From positions 2,657,757 through 2,721,756 of the forward strand of contig NZ_KB933398.1 in assembly GCF_000392615.1 (NCBI RefSeq): 64,000 nt of DNA. The letters run 5' to 3'. The DNA comes from Lysinibacillus sphaericus OT4b.31 (GTDB lineage Bacteria > Bacillota > Bacilli > Bacillales_A > Planococcaceae). Every line of letters starts with the position of its first letter. Position 1 is the stretch's first letter. Below are positions 56,601 to 62,910 of the stretch, one piece after another. The notes under the pieces are model-generated. The model ran no database searches. It saw only the letters and a program-made list of their open reading frames with translations, and had not been told where the DNA came from. A program made the position numbers and the translations under genes.

Positions 56601-58049
56601 ATTTTCTTTCTTATCGATTTCAGCTTTCTTTGGAGCTTCCTCTAATAGTAAATGTACATTTGTACCATTGAAGCCAAAGCAGCTTACACCAGCTATAATA
56701 GGTTCATTTTCTTTTTTATTTTTTTTAATGTTATATGGTAATGTCGGAATAAATACTGGCGAATTTACAAAATCAATGTGTGTATTTGGTTCAACTAAAT
56801 TTATTGTAGGTGGAACTATTCCCTTTTTTATTACATGTAGCGCTTTAATAACTCCCGATAAACCTGCAGCTCCATCAAGTAAATGCCCAATATTTCCTTT
56901 TACAGAACCAATCGGCAAAAACTGTTTATCATTGTTACTTCGTTCAATTGCTTCTTGAATGCCTTTTATCTCAATAGGGTCTCCTAAATGAGTTCCTGTG
57001 CCATGCGCTTCAATGTAGTCAATTTGCTCTGGCTTAATGCCAGCTCGATCCCAAGTTTCAGCTAATAAATCTGCATGTGCTTTAGGATTTGGTGCAGTTA
57101 TACCCGCTGAAGTACCATCATTATTTACTCTAGAGGCAATTATAACAGCATGGATATTATCATTATCTTCTATAGCTTGATTTAAAGGCTTTAATAAAAG
57201 CGCTACCGCCCCTTCGCCTCTTCCAATTCCACTTGCTGAGTCGTCAAATGGCTTACACTTTTGTTGCTCAGACATAATGCCCGCAGCATTCATAAAAAGT
57301 TTTTCACTATTTATTGGATAAGGAAAAATATTAACACCACCGACTAATGCCGTTTCACAGTCATTATTCATTAAACCTACACAAGCCTCGTGAATTGCCA
57401 ACATTGAGGAGGCACAAGTAGCATTTACTACATAAGATGGTCCTTTTAAATTGAAAATATAAGAAATTCTTGAAGCTGTAAAAGCAGGAATATTGCCCGG
57501 AACACTTAATGGTGTGAATTCATCCAAGCCTTCAGAGTAATTGGTCATAGCAGCGGAAATATAGACACCCGTATTAGAATTTTTCATACGACTCCCTGCA
57601 TAACCAGCATCTTCAAAACATTGGTATGCTGTTTGAAGAAATCTACGCTGTTGTGGGTCCATCACCTTTGCTTCAGCAGCTGAAATATTAAAAAATCCAG
57701 CATCAAATTTATCAACTTCATCTAGCCACGCTGCATCCCAAAACGGCTTCTCTTTGGATATTTTAAGCTTTTCCATATTATTAACAAGGAACCCCTCACA
57801 CAATGATTTCCTACTATCACTTAATTCTGTTATTTTGTCCTGTTCACCGCTTATAACATTCCAAAATTCATCAAAATTTTTAGCACCAGGTAATTCAGTA
57901 GAGATCCCGATAATTGCGATCTTTTTATCAACTTCCGGTTTTGAATTACTTTTAATTTCATTCACCGATTCAATGATTTGCTTTGCTGCGTTTTTTGTGA
58001 GTTCTTTATTTTTAAGAAGATTTAAAACTTGAGGTATTAATTTACTCAT
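50646..58049 (-). CDS. Hybrid megasynthase KS-ACP-C-A(MT)-PCP-E, predicted D-Asn
   Basis: 2467 residues. N-terminal docking-like helix (1-35); KS 42-470 with Cys212 (NATCASSM), His349, His389; an AT-free linker ending LPTYFFDEKSYW (about 602-614); carrier Ser661; C about 715-1130 with HHIIVDG (846-852); A domain from about 1160 with a methyltransferase inserted between motifs A2 (about 1234-1256) and A3 (YILFTSGSTGKPKG, 1583), MT motif VLELGCGSGLTTF near 1363; PCP Ser1979; E domain about 2025-2450 with HHLVVDGVSW (2162) and FEGHGRD. Hand-read pocket D-L-T-K-I-G-E-V-G-K matches asparagine codes. So the module should add Asn, possibly methylated, and epimerise it. RBS ggagg; overlaps the PPTase stop by 8 bp. 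Confidence 0.94.
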   Translation of the reverse strand: MSKLIPQVLNLLKNKELTKNAAKQIIESVNEIKSNSKPEVDKKIAIIGISTELPGAKNFDEFWNVISGEQDKITELSDSRKSLCEGFLVNNMEKLKISKEKPFWDAAWLDEVDKFDAGFFNISAAEAKVMDPQQRRFLQTAYQCFEDAGYAGSRMKNSNTGVYISAAMTNYSEGLDEFTPLSVPGNIPAFTASRISYIFNLKGPSYVVNATCASSMLAIHEACVGLMNNDCETALVGGVNIFPYPINSEKLFMNAAGIMSEQQKCKPFDDSASGIGRGEGAVALLLKPLNQAIEDNDNIHAVIIASRVNNDGTSAGITAPNPKAHADLLAETWDRAGIKPEQIDYIEAHGTGTHLGDPIEIKGIQEAIERSNNDKQFLPIGSVKGNIGHLLDGAAGLSGVIKALHVIKKGIVPPTINLVEPNTHIDFVNSPVFIPTLPYNIKKNKKENEPIIAGVSCFGFNGTNVHLLLEEAPKKAEIDKKENSRKAYVIPFSAKSELSLRGTIEHFSNLTADMINLSDLAYTMCTGREHHDIRVAIIAETMDDLIVACKNLIDQDMSSWEKIVITTNHNDNTTKTLAESYILGEKCSWHKQFQNENNFKISLPTYFFDEKSYWLQSEGSVKVKEVKGKSTLEEIISLAEIILETENIKQTDSFISVGGNSLSGLQFITRLKKQFNKDFVLDDVFLTFEQLSKQINNENLKSAEIIPQISAENVEYPLSYGQNRLSIIEQLTDQKMVYNTPFIFKVNGLVDNERLRETFDLLSQRHESLRTIFVKYENGNKQKILQNPNYLFEYKDFNLEDNAEAKAMDQINLWKETPYDLETGPLLRVLVYKIAKDKSLFALMMHHIIVDGWSLSLLSDELFTLYNSGNNLYDDLPAIENTYVDFATWQRENIESGRFKQHEDYWLHTLSGNLPITEITGDKLRPNTFQYTGKIKRFDISATLADKLRSFASTQESTLYMVLVSSVFKLINQMTGDTDMVVGTPVSGRLNEELEKIIGLFTNTIPIRINYEEHEDFLALLRNVKSVLLDSFKHQEYPFDLLVEKLDLPRDTSRSPLFNINVALQNFKFKNTTSAFDDAELTPIVSEHKTSKWDLEFEFVELPDGELFCNLEYYDSVYSSKFINSLIETYLKILDTILHEDELNNTDVEGSLSVINGQFVDDGKNFLNTILMMAETNPEKTALEDNEGSLTYRELIVRSKSIASKLLNSNSEIKNVVIISNNNRTAILGILSCLMSNVTFIPVSPKNPKARIESIMHQSQANFIISEKKFYSLCNRLLFENENIQSVMVLGETDLDQCAVADSSELMDESLWNYFAEGQKTEIEASGWNSSYTGEAFSALEMQEYVGNAVNKIKEYLPQDSNVLELGCGSGLTTFALAPYARTYTAMDLSSSIIERNRQIAKKSSFNNIEFSVSTAHSFNKFETELDAVVINSVIHCFPSYGYLKVVLQKAIDSLKEGGIIFLGDLLDIDKKDEFVSSLKAFKEENIDLNTKLDWDTDLFINEEILKELLNDVCADIQIECSEKKYTVSNELNQYRFDAVIIVKEKGEKYRQSSSKNMLSDVIQLDENLEIEFNTISNTSPAYILFTSGSTGKPKGVVVSSKNLNNYLNWAAEYYSPTNVPLNMPFFTSISVDLTITSMFIPLITGGKIICCEGEIDQTFESVSNIKGKITIKGTPKQIQYLIESERFSPDVECFILGGEALDMSLCKALQEKFQNARIINEYGPTEATVGTIYHEVTEEDLNSDYIHAPIGLPINNTTVYILNNKNQLAPSYGVGEIALSGESIALGYLGEPNLTRTKFIANHINHLQSGYLYKTGDMGQVLPNGKIVCYGRKDNMVKIRGHRVELEEIEKYLREVPSVKDAVVTLNKNEFGEQLCAYLVCQQEINQRDIEKLLLRHLPEYLVPTYYQKIERIPMANSGKVDRLSLPSPELYDDKMVQKDDISSLTEMERELLSILEGILGNHNVNIDSDFFKIGGDSIKALKFISKAKEKNIVLKINHIFNYRSIRKIALKASKEIDIHKEWQELSSKKIPLAPMQKWFFEQSFKHAHYWNLLMSVELPEKVDVVALEKSFKSIISVNESLLTWFDVKDTEPKAFVEPKLANTFKLIVKDLKLIPPSMLKEEIEKIQFQLQDSFDFGKVLPIGAVVFLTSKKPILTFFIHHLVVDGVSWRVLIEELENNYLAIVNGKDKFSFPMTQFSDWIEELYKEELRINQSYWETIDVNNVHPLCIQPVRKDYLFKNRYHVTKLLSEESTNQFLNARKQSELYKPDALIAVTFAQAFSQIFGQKDVLFNFEGHGRDSRQLSLDLSRTIGWFTTMYPLHVSLNTIDEMLYSVGKSLSEIGSGLDFMVSRWIRENNNMTCIQPSLLVNYLGDFDNDISTSTNSKNGDNGVLQYSPNLPQAPAIHPDNELSNILEMNIFILDGKLNISLEVDRQIISNEKAHHLLSKFEEILVECSGNAKEPQST

Positions 58050-58764
58050 AATATTTATCCTCCTTCAATTTCAGATTATTCAAAAACTCTTTCTCTAATA
58101 CAGAAAACTCTTTTATCTTTAGTTGTTCCTCTGACGGAAATTCATTCATTTTACTACATACAGAAATTTTATAGCCGTTAATCATGTCATATTGTTTGAA
58201 ATAATAGGTATAAGGATCAATATTTTGTTCAATTGAAATTTCATTATTAGCAGTTTCGATAGAGAAAGAATCTAAAGGAATGCTTAAACCTAATCCAATA
58301 TTTTTGACAAAAGCTTCCTTCAAAGTCCATAAATTGTAAAAATGTTCTTTTTTCATTTCAGCTGGAGTTTGAATGTATGAGTGATATTCTATACTAGAAA
58401 AGTAATATTTAATTATTTCATCATCATAATCACCTTTCATCTCTTCAATATCAATTCCAACCTCACAATTTCCTATCACACCTACGACCCATTTACCTGA
58501 ATGAGAAACGTTAAATCCAAAATCCCCATTGGTACAGTATGGTTTCCCATATGTATTCGTTCGGATATTTATTTCTGAATGATTACATTTTAAATTCTTC
58601 ATCAATAAATATTTCATTAACAATTCAGATATTAAGGACCTGTATGCGTCTATTTTATTTGAGTATGATGCTATTCTCCTTGCTTTTTTTGAACATACGA
58701 AATTCATTAATTCGGAATAATTAGAAATATCTGTAGGTACTTTAATTAAATAAATTTCTATCAC
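58042..58764 (-). CDS. Sfp-type 4'-phosphopantetheinyl transferase
   Basis: 240 residues. Activates the ACP and PCP domains of the cluster by adding phosphopantetheine. Metal and catalytic motifs VGIDIEE (Asp105, Glu107) and WTLKEAFVK (Glu150, Lys149). First gene of the operon. GTG start with ggggg about 8 bases upstream; the stop overlaps the megasynthase start. Having its own Sfp makes the cluster self-sufficient for carrier priming. Confidence 0.93.
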   Translation of the reverse strand: MIEIYLIKVPTDISNYSELMNFVCSKKARRIASYSNKIDAYRSLISELLMKYLLMKNLKCNHSEINIRTNTYGKPYCTNGDFGFNVSHSGKWVVGVIGNCEVGIDIEEMKGDYDDEIIKYYFSSIEYHSYIQTPAEMKKEHFYNLWTLKEAFVKNIGLGLSIPLDSFSIETANNEISIEQNIDPYTYYFKQYDMINGYKISVCSKMNEFPSEEQLKIKEFSVLEKEFLNNLKLKEDKYYE

Positions 58765-58886
58765 CTATCACGCCCCCAAAATTTTCTCCCAAACTTCCAC
58801 TTAAAAAATTAAATCATTTCACCGAACTTACTTAAAATACCAATATAGTTTTTTATTTCTATCAGTAAACAAATTTTACATTTATA

Positions 58887-58915
58887 ATATTAAACACCAT
58901 AAATTAAATAGTCAA
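58887..58915 (-). promoter_or_regulatory. Sigma-A promoter of the biosynthetic operon
   Basis: -35 ttgact (58910-58915), 17-bp spacer, -10 taatat (58887-58892) on the minus strand, about 120 bases before the PPTase start. The leader is very AT-rich. No obvious regulator gene or operator is visible. It should drive all ten genes; no internal terminator was found. Confidence 0.65.
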
Positions 58916-59029
58916 CATATAACCTACCATTAATTATAAAAAATACCAATTATGTTATATTTACCATTTAGTAATCTGCGTCTATGATATCTACACAAAA
59001 TCTCGTTAACAATATTTAAAATCGCAAAA

Positions 59030-59060
59030 AAAAGGATTTATCCAATACAGGAATCCTTTT
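59030..59060. terminator. Weak bidirectional hairpin upstream of the cluster
   Basis: aaaaggatt and aatcctttt with a 13-base loop. The rest of 58765-59203 is AT-rich and without genes. Confidence 0.5.
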
Positions 59061-59203
59061 AGAACAAAATCATACTATTTTCACATATATAAACAGTTGT
59101 GTTTATTTTAAAAATATTAGGGTGTTATTTGTGATGAAACCTGTTATATTTGTATTTTTATAACAGATTTTACCAATCTTTAGTTGTGCGAATGACCATA
59201 GTT

Positions 59204-59684
59204 TCATCTGATATGCCCATCCCGATCTGAATGAAAGGTTCGACGATAAGAGCAATCGGATGTTCGTTCTATTGCTTCTAGTTGAGCGTGATGAATTGCT
59301 TGTGCGTTCGGTCGTTCAGATAATCGATAGGAAATGATTTCACCGTTAAACATAACTAGATAGGCGTCTAAATAAGCCTTCTGAATGGCTACTTTTCCAT
59401 CTTCTCCAGTAACGAAATACTTGAATTTAGAGGTATCCGTTGTCAATTTCTAATGTGGAATGGATATATAGGATCGGCCATGAATACGATTTTTCTCAAC
59501 GGTTCCAACGGTACCTAACCACTCCATGACTTAAAATTCCAAATTGAAGAACTAAATGTCTATAACCGCCCTCACCTCGAAAATAAGCTTCAACAACTTT
59601 CTTTTTAAACTCATAATCGTACTTTGCCAAAAATACATACACCCCAATCGTTAGATTTTGGTCTAACTTTTGGGGTGCAGTTCA
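59204..59684 (-). mobile_element. Internally deleted IS3-family (IS150-like) element
   Basis: Left end tgaactgcaccccaaaagtt near 59684, then an inverted repeat (gttagaccaaaatctaac), then orfA from a TTG (LAKYDYEFKKKVVEAYFRGE) broken by a stop, a large deletion, and an orfB piece from 59446 (TTDTSKFKYF ... LDAYLVMFNGEIISYRLSER ... RRTFHSDRDGH). No right end found. It belongs to the same IS group as the fragment at 18.8 kb. It lies between the cluster promoter and the uvrX operon. Confidence 0.8.
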
Positions 59685-59727
59685 AAATGAGTGGCTTTTT
59701 TAATACAAAAAACAGGCCTAGTACCTG

Positions 59728-60075
59728 TCATTTGTTATTGCTTATATGATTAATCAATAGCCTTTCCACTTGTGATTTAAGAGCTTGATTAGCATAACGG
59801 AGTACTACATCATTGCCTGCAGTGGCAACCTGCACGTCACTAAAATATTCATCTACTGGTTGCCAACCTACTACTCGTATACGCTTTTGTGCAAGTTCTC
59901 GTTTGAGGTTAACATATTCTTGTCGTAGATCCTTTAGCAATGAATCCATCATTGGAAGAAATACCGTTTTCATTTTAAACTGCTCTAATTTACGATAGTC
60001 AATCTGCAATGATTTAACTGCTAGTTCTAACAAAAGATACTTATGAAGTAACTGTCTTTCGTCGGCTTTAATCAT
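59728..60075 (-). CDS. 115-residue protein of the uvrX operon
   Basis: Helical, Lys/Leu-rich (MIKADERQLLHKYLLLELAV ... QEYVNLKRELAQKRIRVVGW ... YANQALKSQVERLL). ATG at 60075 overlaps the end of the YolD-like gene by 8 bp. Homologues accompany uvrX/yolD operons in Bacillales and their role is unknown. Last gene of the unit. Confidence 0.78.
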   Translation of the reverse strand: MIKADERQLLHKYLLLELAVKSLQIDYRKLEQFKMKTVFLPMMDSLLKDLRQEYVNLKRELAQKRIRVVGWQPVDEYFSDVQVATAGNDVVLRYANQALKSQVERLLINHISNNK

Positions 60076-60400
60076 AATAATCAGCATCCAGTTGAGCTGA
60101 TTGAATACTTTGGATTGGAATACTTTTCGTTTTAAGTAGTGTTTCAAGTATGAGTTCATTAGTATTAATCGATTTAATTATTCCAGTCCATTGTGTGATT
60201 TTGTAGTCTTTCCACACTTCTAATTTTATGTCCAATTGCTGATTTAAAGCTTGATTGATTGTATTCTGTAGTTCTTCCAGTTCCCACTCAGTCAATTCTC
60301 TTGGCTGTTCTGTGCGCTCTTGTTTACACACTCTAAGAAGCTCCAAATGCTCCGGCAACATCATCGATGCCCATTTAATATTTCCTCTATCCTGTATCAT
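60068..60400 (-). CDS. YolD-like family protein
   Basis: About 110 residues starting MIQDRGNIKWASMMLPEHLE, the typical YolD opening; the rest contains the conserved WTGIIKSIN beta block. YolD-like proteins are encoded beside Y-family polymerase genes in Bacillus and SP-beta-type phages; function unresolved, possibly modulating the polymerase. It lies about 10 bp after uvrX; the start is the first or second Met. Confidence 0.9.
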   Translation of the reverse strand: MIQDRGNIKWASMMLPEHLELLRVCKQERTEQPRELTEWELEELQNTINQALNQQLDIKLEVWKDYKITQWTGIIKSINTNELILETLLKTKSIPIQSIQSAQLDADYYD

Positions 60401-60410
60401 CAAATCACTC

Positions 60411-61670
60411 CTATGCTAAATGACCACCCACTAAGCGATCTCGATTGATAGCTGTACCAGCATTTGTGAAAGAAACGGCTCGTAAAATAGATGTTGCTCC
60501 AAATCTATTGCGGATTGCATCCATTGTAGGACCAATGATTTGACGTTGTGGCTTACGTTCATCAAATAAATCCAATTGGATACTATGCTCTCTTTCAAGA
60601 TTGGATATTCTAACTGATAACTGCCGAGCTGGTTCCCCCACAAAGTGCTCATCTAGTAATTCAATACAAGTTTTATACATCACAAGCGTTTCACTCGTAG
60701 GTACTGCAATTGTTTTAGATCGATGGAATCCTTTGGTCATAGCATTTCTACTATAAGAAAGACCAATACTAATTGTACGGCCGACGAACCCTGCATCACG
60801 TGTTCGCTTCATTACGTCCTCGCACATTTCTAAAAGCACTACAGAGACTTCTTTACGTGTATGGTAATCCCTCATCAGCATTTGGCCTTTCCCAAAACTT
60901 AAAGCTCCGTTTGTTATTAACGGCTCTCCTAATGTGGATAAATCGATTCCCCATGCATGGTAATAGAGTTGATTGCCCATTACACCAAAGCGCTTTTCTA
61001 ATTCTTTTAGATCTGTATTAGCCAAACCACCGACTGTTTGTATTCCTATAGCATTTAGATTTACTTCCATTTGTTTACCAATTCCCCACATTTCGGATAG
61101 TGGACGTACTGGCCATAATTTTTTAGGAATGTCTTCATAAGTCCATCTAGCAAATCCTGTTTTCTTTGCATCAAGGTCTAAAGCTAATTTGGCTATTAAC
61201 ATATTTGGTCCCATACCTACTGCACTAGGTACATTAAATTGGTCAAGAATAGCCCTTTGTATTTCTTTTGCTGTTTCTTCTGGTGATCCCCATAGGTTTT
61301 TAGTGCCAGTTAAATCAACAAAGCTTTCGTCCACACTATACACATGTATAGCATCAACCGGTACGTAATTAGAGATCAATTTTGTAATCGTCATCGACAT
61401 TTGAATAAAGAAACTCATTTTAGGCTCAAACAATCTAATGTCAGGATGTTTAGGTATTTCATAACGCCTTCTACCAGTTTTGATTTTGAATTTTTCTTTC
61501 ATCAAGGGTGATGCAGCAAGCACTACGCTACCTGGTTGGTCAAAGTTTGCTACTACTGCAACTGGAGTTTCAAGAATATCTAGCCCATGTAACATTGCTA
61601 CACAGCTGGCGTAAAAACATTTCATATCAATGCACATAATAGGTCGATTTGGCATATCCTCGTAATTCAT
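60411..61670 (-). CDS. uvrX: Y-family (UvrX/DinB-like) DNA polymerase
   Basis: 419 residues. Translesion polymerase with catalytic Asp15 (CIDMKCFYAS) and Asp114-Glu115 (YSVDESFVD), helix-hairpin-helix region (GIQTVGGLANTDLKELEKRF) and a little-finger domain. Length and YolD neighbour fit UvrX, the SOS-induced UV-damage repair protein. ATG 61670 with RBS gggg; overlaps the upstream gene by 4 bases. A broken copy of its central part lies at 32800-32945. Confidence 0.95.
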   Translation of the reverse strand: MNYEDMPNRPIMCIDMKCFYASCVAMLHGLDILETPVAVVANFDQPGSVVLAASPLMKEKFKIKTGRRRYEIPKHPDIRLFEPKMSFFIQMSMTITKLISNYVPVDAIHVYSVDESFVDLTGTKNLWGSPEETAKEIQRAILDQFNVPSAVGMGPNMLIAKLALDLDAKKTGFARWTYEDIPKKLWPVRPLSEMWGIGKQMEVNLNAIGIQTVGGLANTDLKELEKRFGVMGNQLYYHAWGIDLSTLGEPLITNGALSFGKGQMLMRDYHTRKEVSVVLLEMCEDVMKRTRDAGFVGRTISIGLSYSRNAMTKGFHRSKTIAVPTSETLVMYKTCIELLDEHFVGEPARQLSVRISNLEREHSIQLDLFDERKPQRQIIGPTMDAIRNRFGATSILRAVSFTNAGTAINRDRLVGGHLA

Positions 61671-61888
61671 ACAACTTCACGCCCCTTGCTAACAAAAGGA
61701 ATAATGGCTAGAACATTACTAATCAAAAAAGTACGCGTTGCCTGCCTTGTAAAACAAAATGCTGCAAAGGAATCACCAACAACTTTAATGATTTTCACAC
61801 GCCTTTTTGTGATTTCACCCGACTTTGATACATATATCATGTTAATGAACTGTCCACGTTGCATTGCTTTTACCAGTTGCTCTTTCAT
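61667..61888 (-). CDS. 73-residue WYL-like small protein, first gene of the uvrX operon
   Basis: MKEQLVKAMQRGQFINMIYV ... KRRVKIIKVVGDSFAAFCF ... RTFLISNVLAIIPF: a single WYL-like beta-barrel. Such small proteins commonly precede uvrX in Bacillales. RBS aaggag. Translationally coupled to uvrX (ATGA). Downstream of two LexA-type boxes. Confidence 0.85.
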   Translation of the reverse strand: MKEQLVKAMQRGQFINMIYVSKSGEITKRRVKIIKVVGDSFAAFCFTRQATRTFLISNVLAIIPFVSKGREVV

Positions 61889-61917
61889 GCCAGCTGCTCC
61901 TTCTTTACATAAAATAA

Positions 61918-61953
61918 GAACCTTTGTTCTTGTATTATAAGCACGTACGTTCG
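61918..61953 (-). promoter_or_regulatory. SOS promoter with two LexA (DinR) boxes flanking the -10
   Basis: Box 1 gaac-aaag-gttc at 61918-61929, box 2 cgaac-gtac-gtgct at 61939-61953 (minus strand), with a -10 tataat at 61934-61939 between them. The pattern CGAACnnnnGTTCG is the Bacillus LexA site; box 2 is weaker on one arm. Confidence 0.8.
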
Positions 61954-62125
61954 TTTTTAGAAGTGGTAATTTTTACTAAATATTTGTCATCCATTCAGTA
62001 GCAGATAACAATGAGTTATTGTCTGCGTTTATATGCACGTGTAATTTGCTATACATCTTGTTGATTTAGAGATTATAATAAATGTTAAATTCACTCGAAT
62101 ATCGGGCAGTAAGGAGCTGGTTAGA

Positions 62126-62452
62126 TTGAGCAACTTAGCAAATACATATAAATTACCCTATTATGCGGTTGTCTTTGCTTCTGAGCGAACAGCAGACGAC
62201 AATGGCTATGGAGTAATGGCGACAAAAATGGACGAATTGGCAAGTAAACAAAGAGGATTTTTAGGTGTCGAAAGCGCAAGAGATACCAATTTAGGCATCA
62301 CTGTTTCTTACTGGGAAACACTTGAAGATATTGCTGCTTGGAAAGAGCATGCAGCTCACCAAGTAGCTCAAGAGCGCGGCAAAAAAGAGTGGTATAGTCG
62401 ATTTGCATTACGCGTTTGTAAAGTTGAACGTGATTATCTATTTGAAATGTAA
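62126..62452 (+). CDS. Antibiotic-biosynthesis-monooxygenase (ABM) domain protein
   Basis: 108 residues, ABM fold: YYAVVFASERTADDNGYGVM ... GFLGVESARDTNLGITVSYW ... HAAHQVAQERGKKEWYSRF, similar to Bacillus YqjZ/HmoB-like small monooxygenases. Despite the family name this is usually a housekeeping or haem/quinone-related protein; it is outside the cluster and on the opposite strand. TTG start with RBS aaggag, 9-base spacer. Confidence 0.87.
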   Translation: MSNLANTYKLPYYAVVFASERTADDNGYGVMATKMDELASKQRGFLGVESARDTNLGITVSYWETLEDIAAWKEHAAHQVAQERGKKEWYSRFALRVCKVERDYLFEM

Positions 62453-62759
62453 GGTGTCAACCTTGAAAATGCAGAATTGAATTCAGCACTGAAGTCAATC
62501 CTGTTGATTTTGACATGCCAGCTAGTGTGCAAAATGCCAAGCAAAAGTCTCAGCTCCATTTACTGTAAAGAGACAGATTACTATTCCACTGGGGTAAAAG
62601 GTCTATTTCCATCCTCATTTGAACGGAGTTCACCTTAGAAAGCTTCTGAAAGTACAAAATCTGGAACGTTCTGTTTGGGTTCCTAAAGACAGTGAGTTTT
62701 TTTCTTTTGATTATAAGTGAGCTATCAACTTTCCTAACAAAATAAATTTTAAACATTAA

Positions 62760-62785
62760 AAAAACCAAGAAGCCAAACAGCTTCT
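62760..62785 (-). terminator. Terminator after the CynX/NimT-like transporter gene
   Basis: Minus strand aagaagctgtttggcttctt then gg and T7. Confidence 0.75.
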
Positions 62786-62910
62786 TAGTCCATTTTTCGT
62801 ACTTATTACTCGACACTACTGGTGCAATAATGTTTTCAATTGTATGTGCAATCTAGTGAGTTGATAATTGAGGAACCTTTTGAGCGTTTCTATTCAAATT
62901 AAATATCTTA

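Noticed and set aside
62126-62452. ABM-domain protein as a cluster tailoring oxygenase
   Set aside because: Opposite strand, beyond the uvrX operon; the family name is misleading and most members are not biosynthetic.
62550-62816. 88-codon minus-strand frame
   Set aside because: It runs through the terminator of the CynX/NimT-like gene and lacks an RBS.
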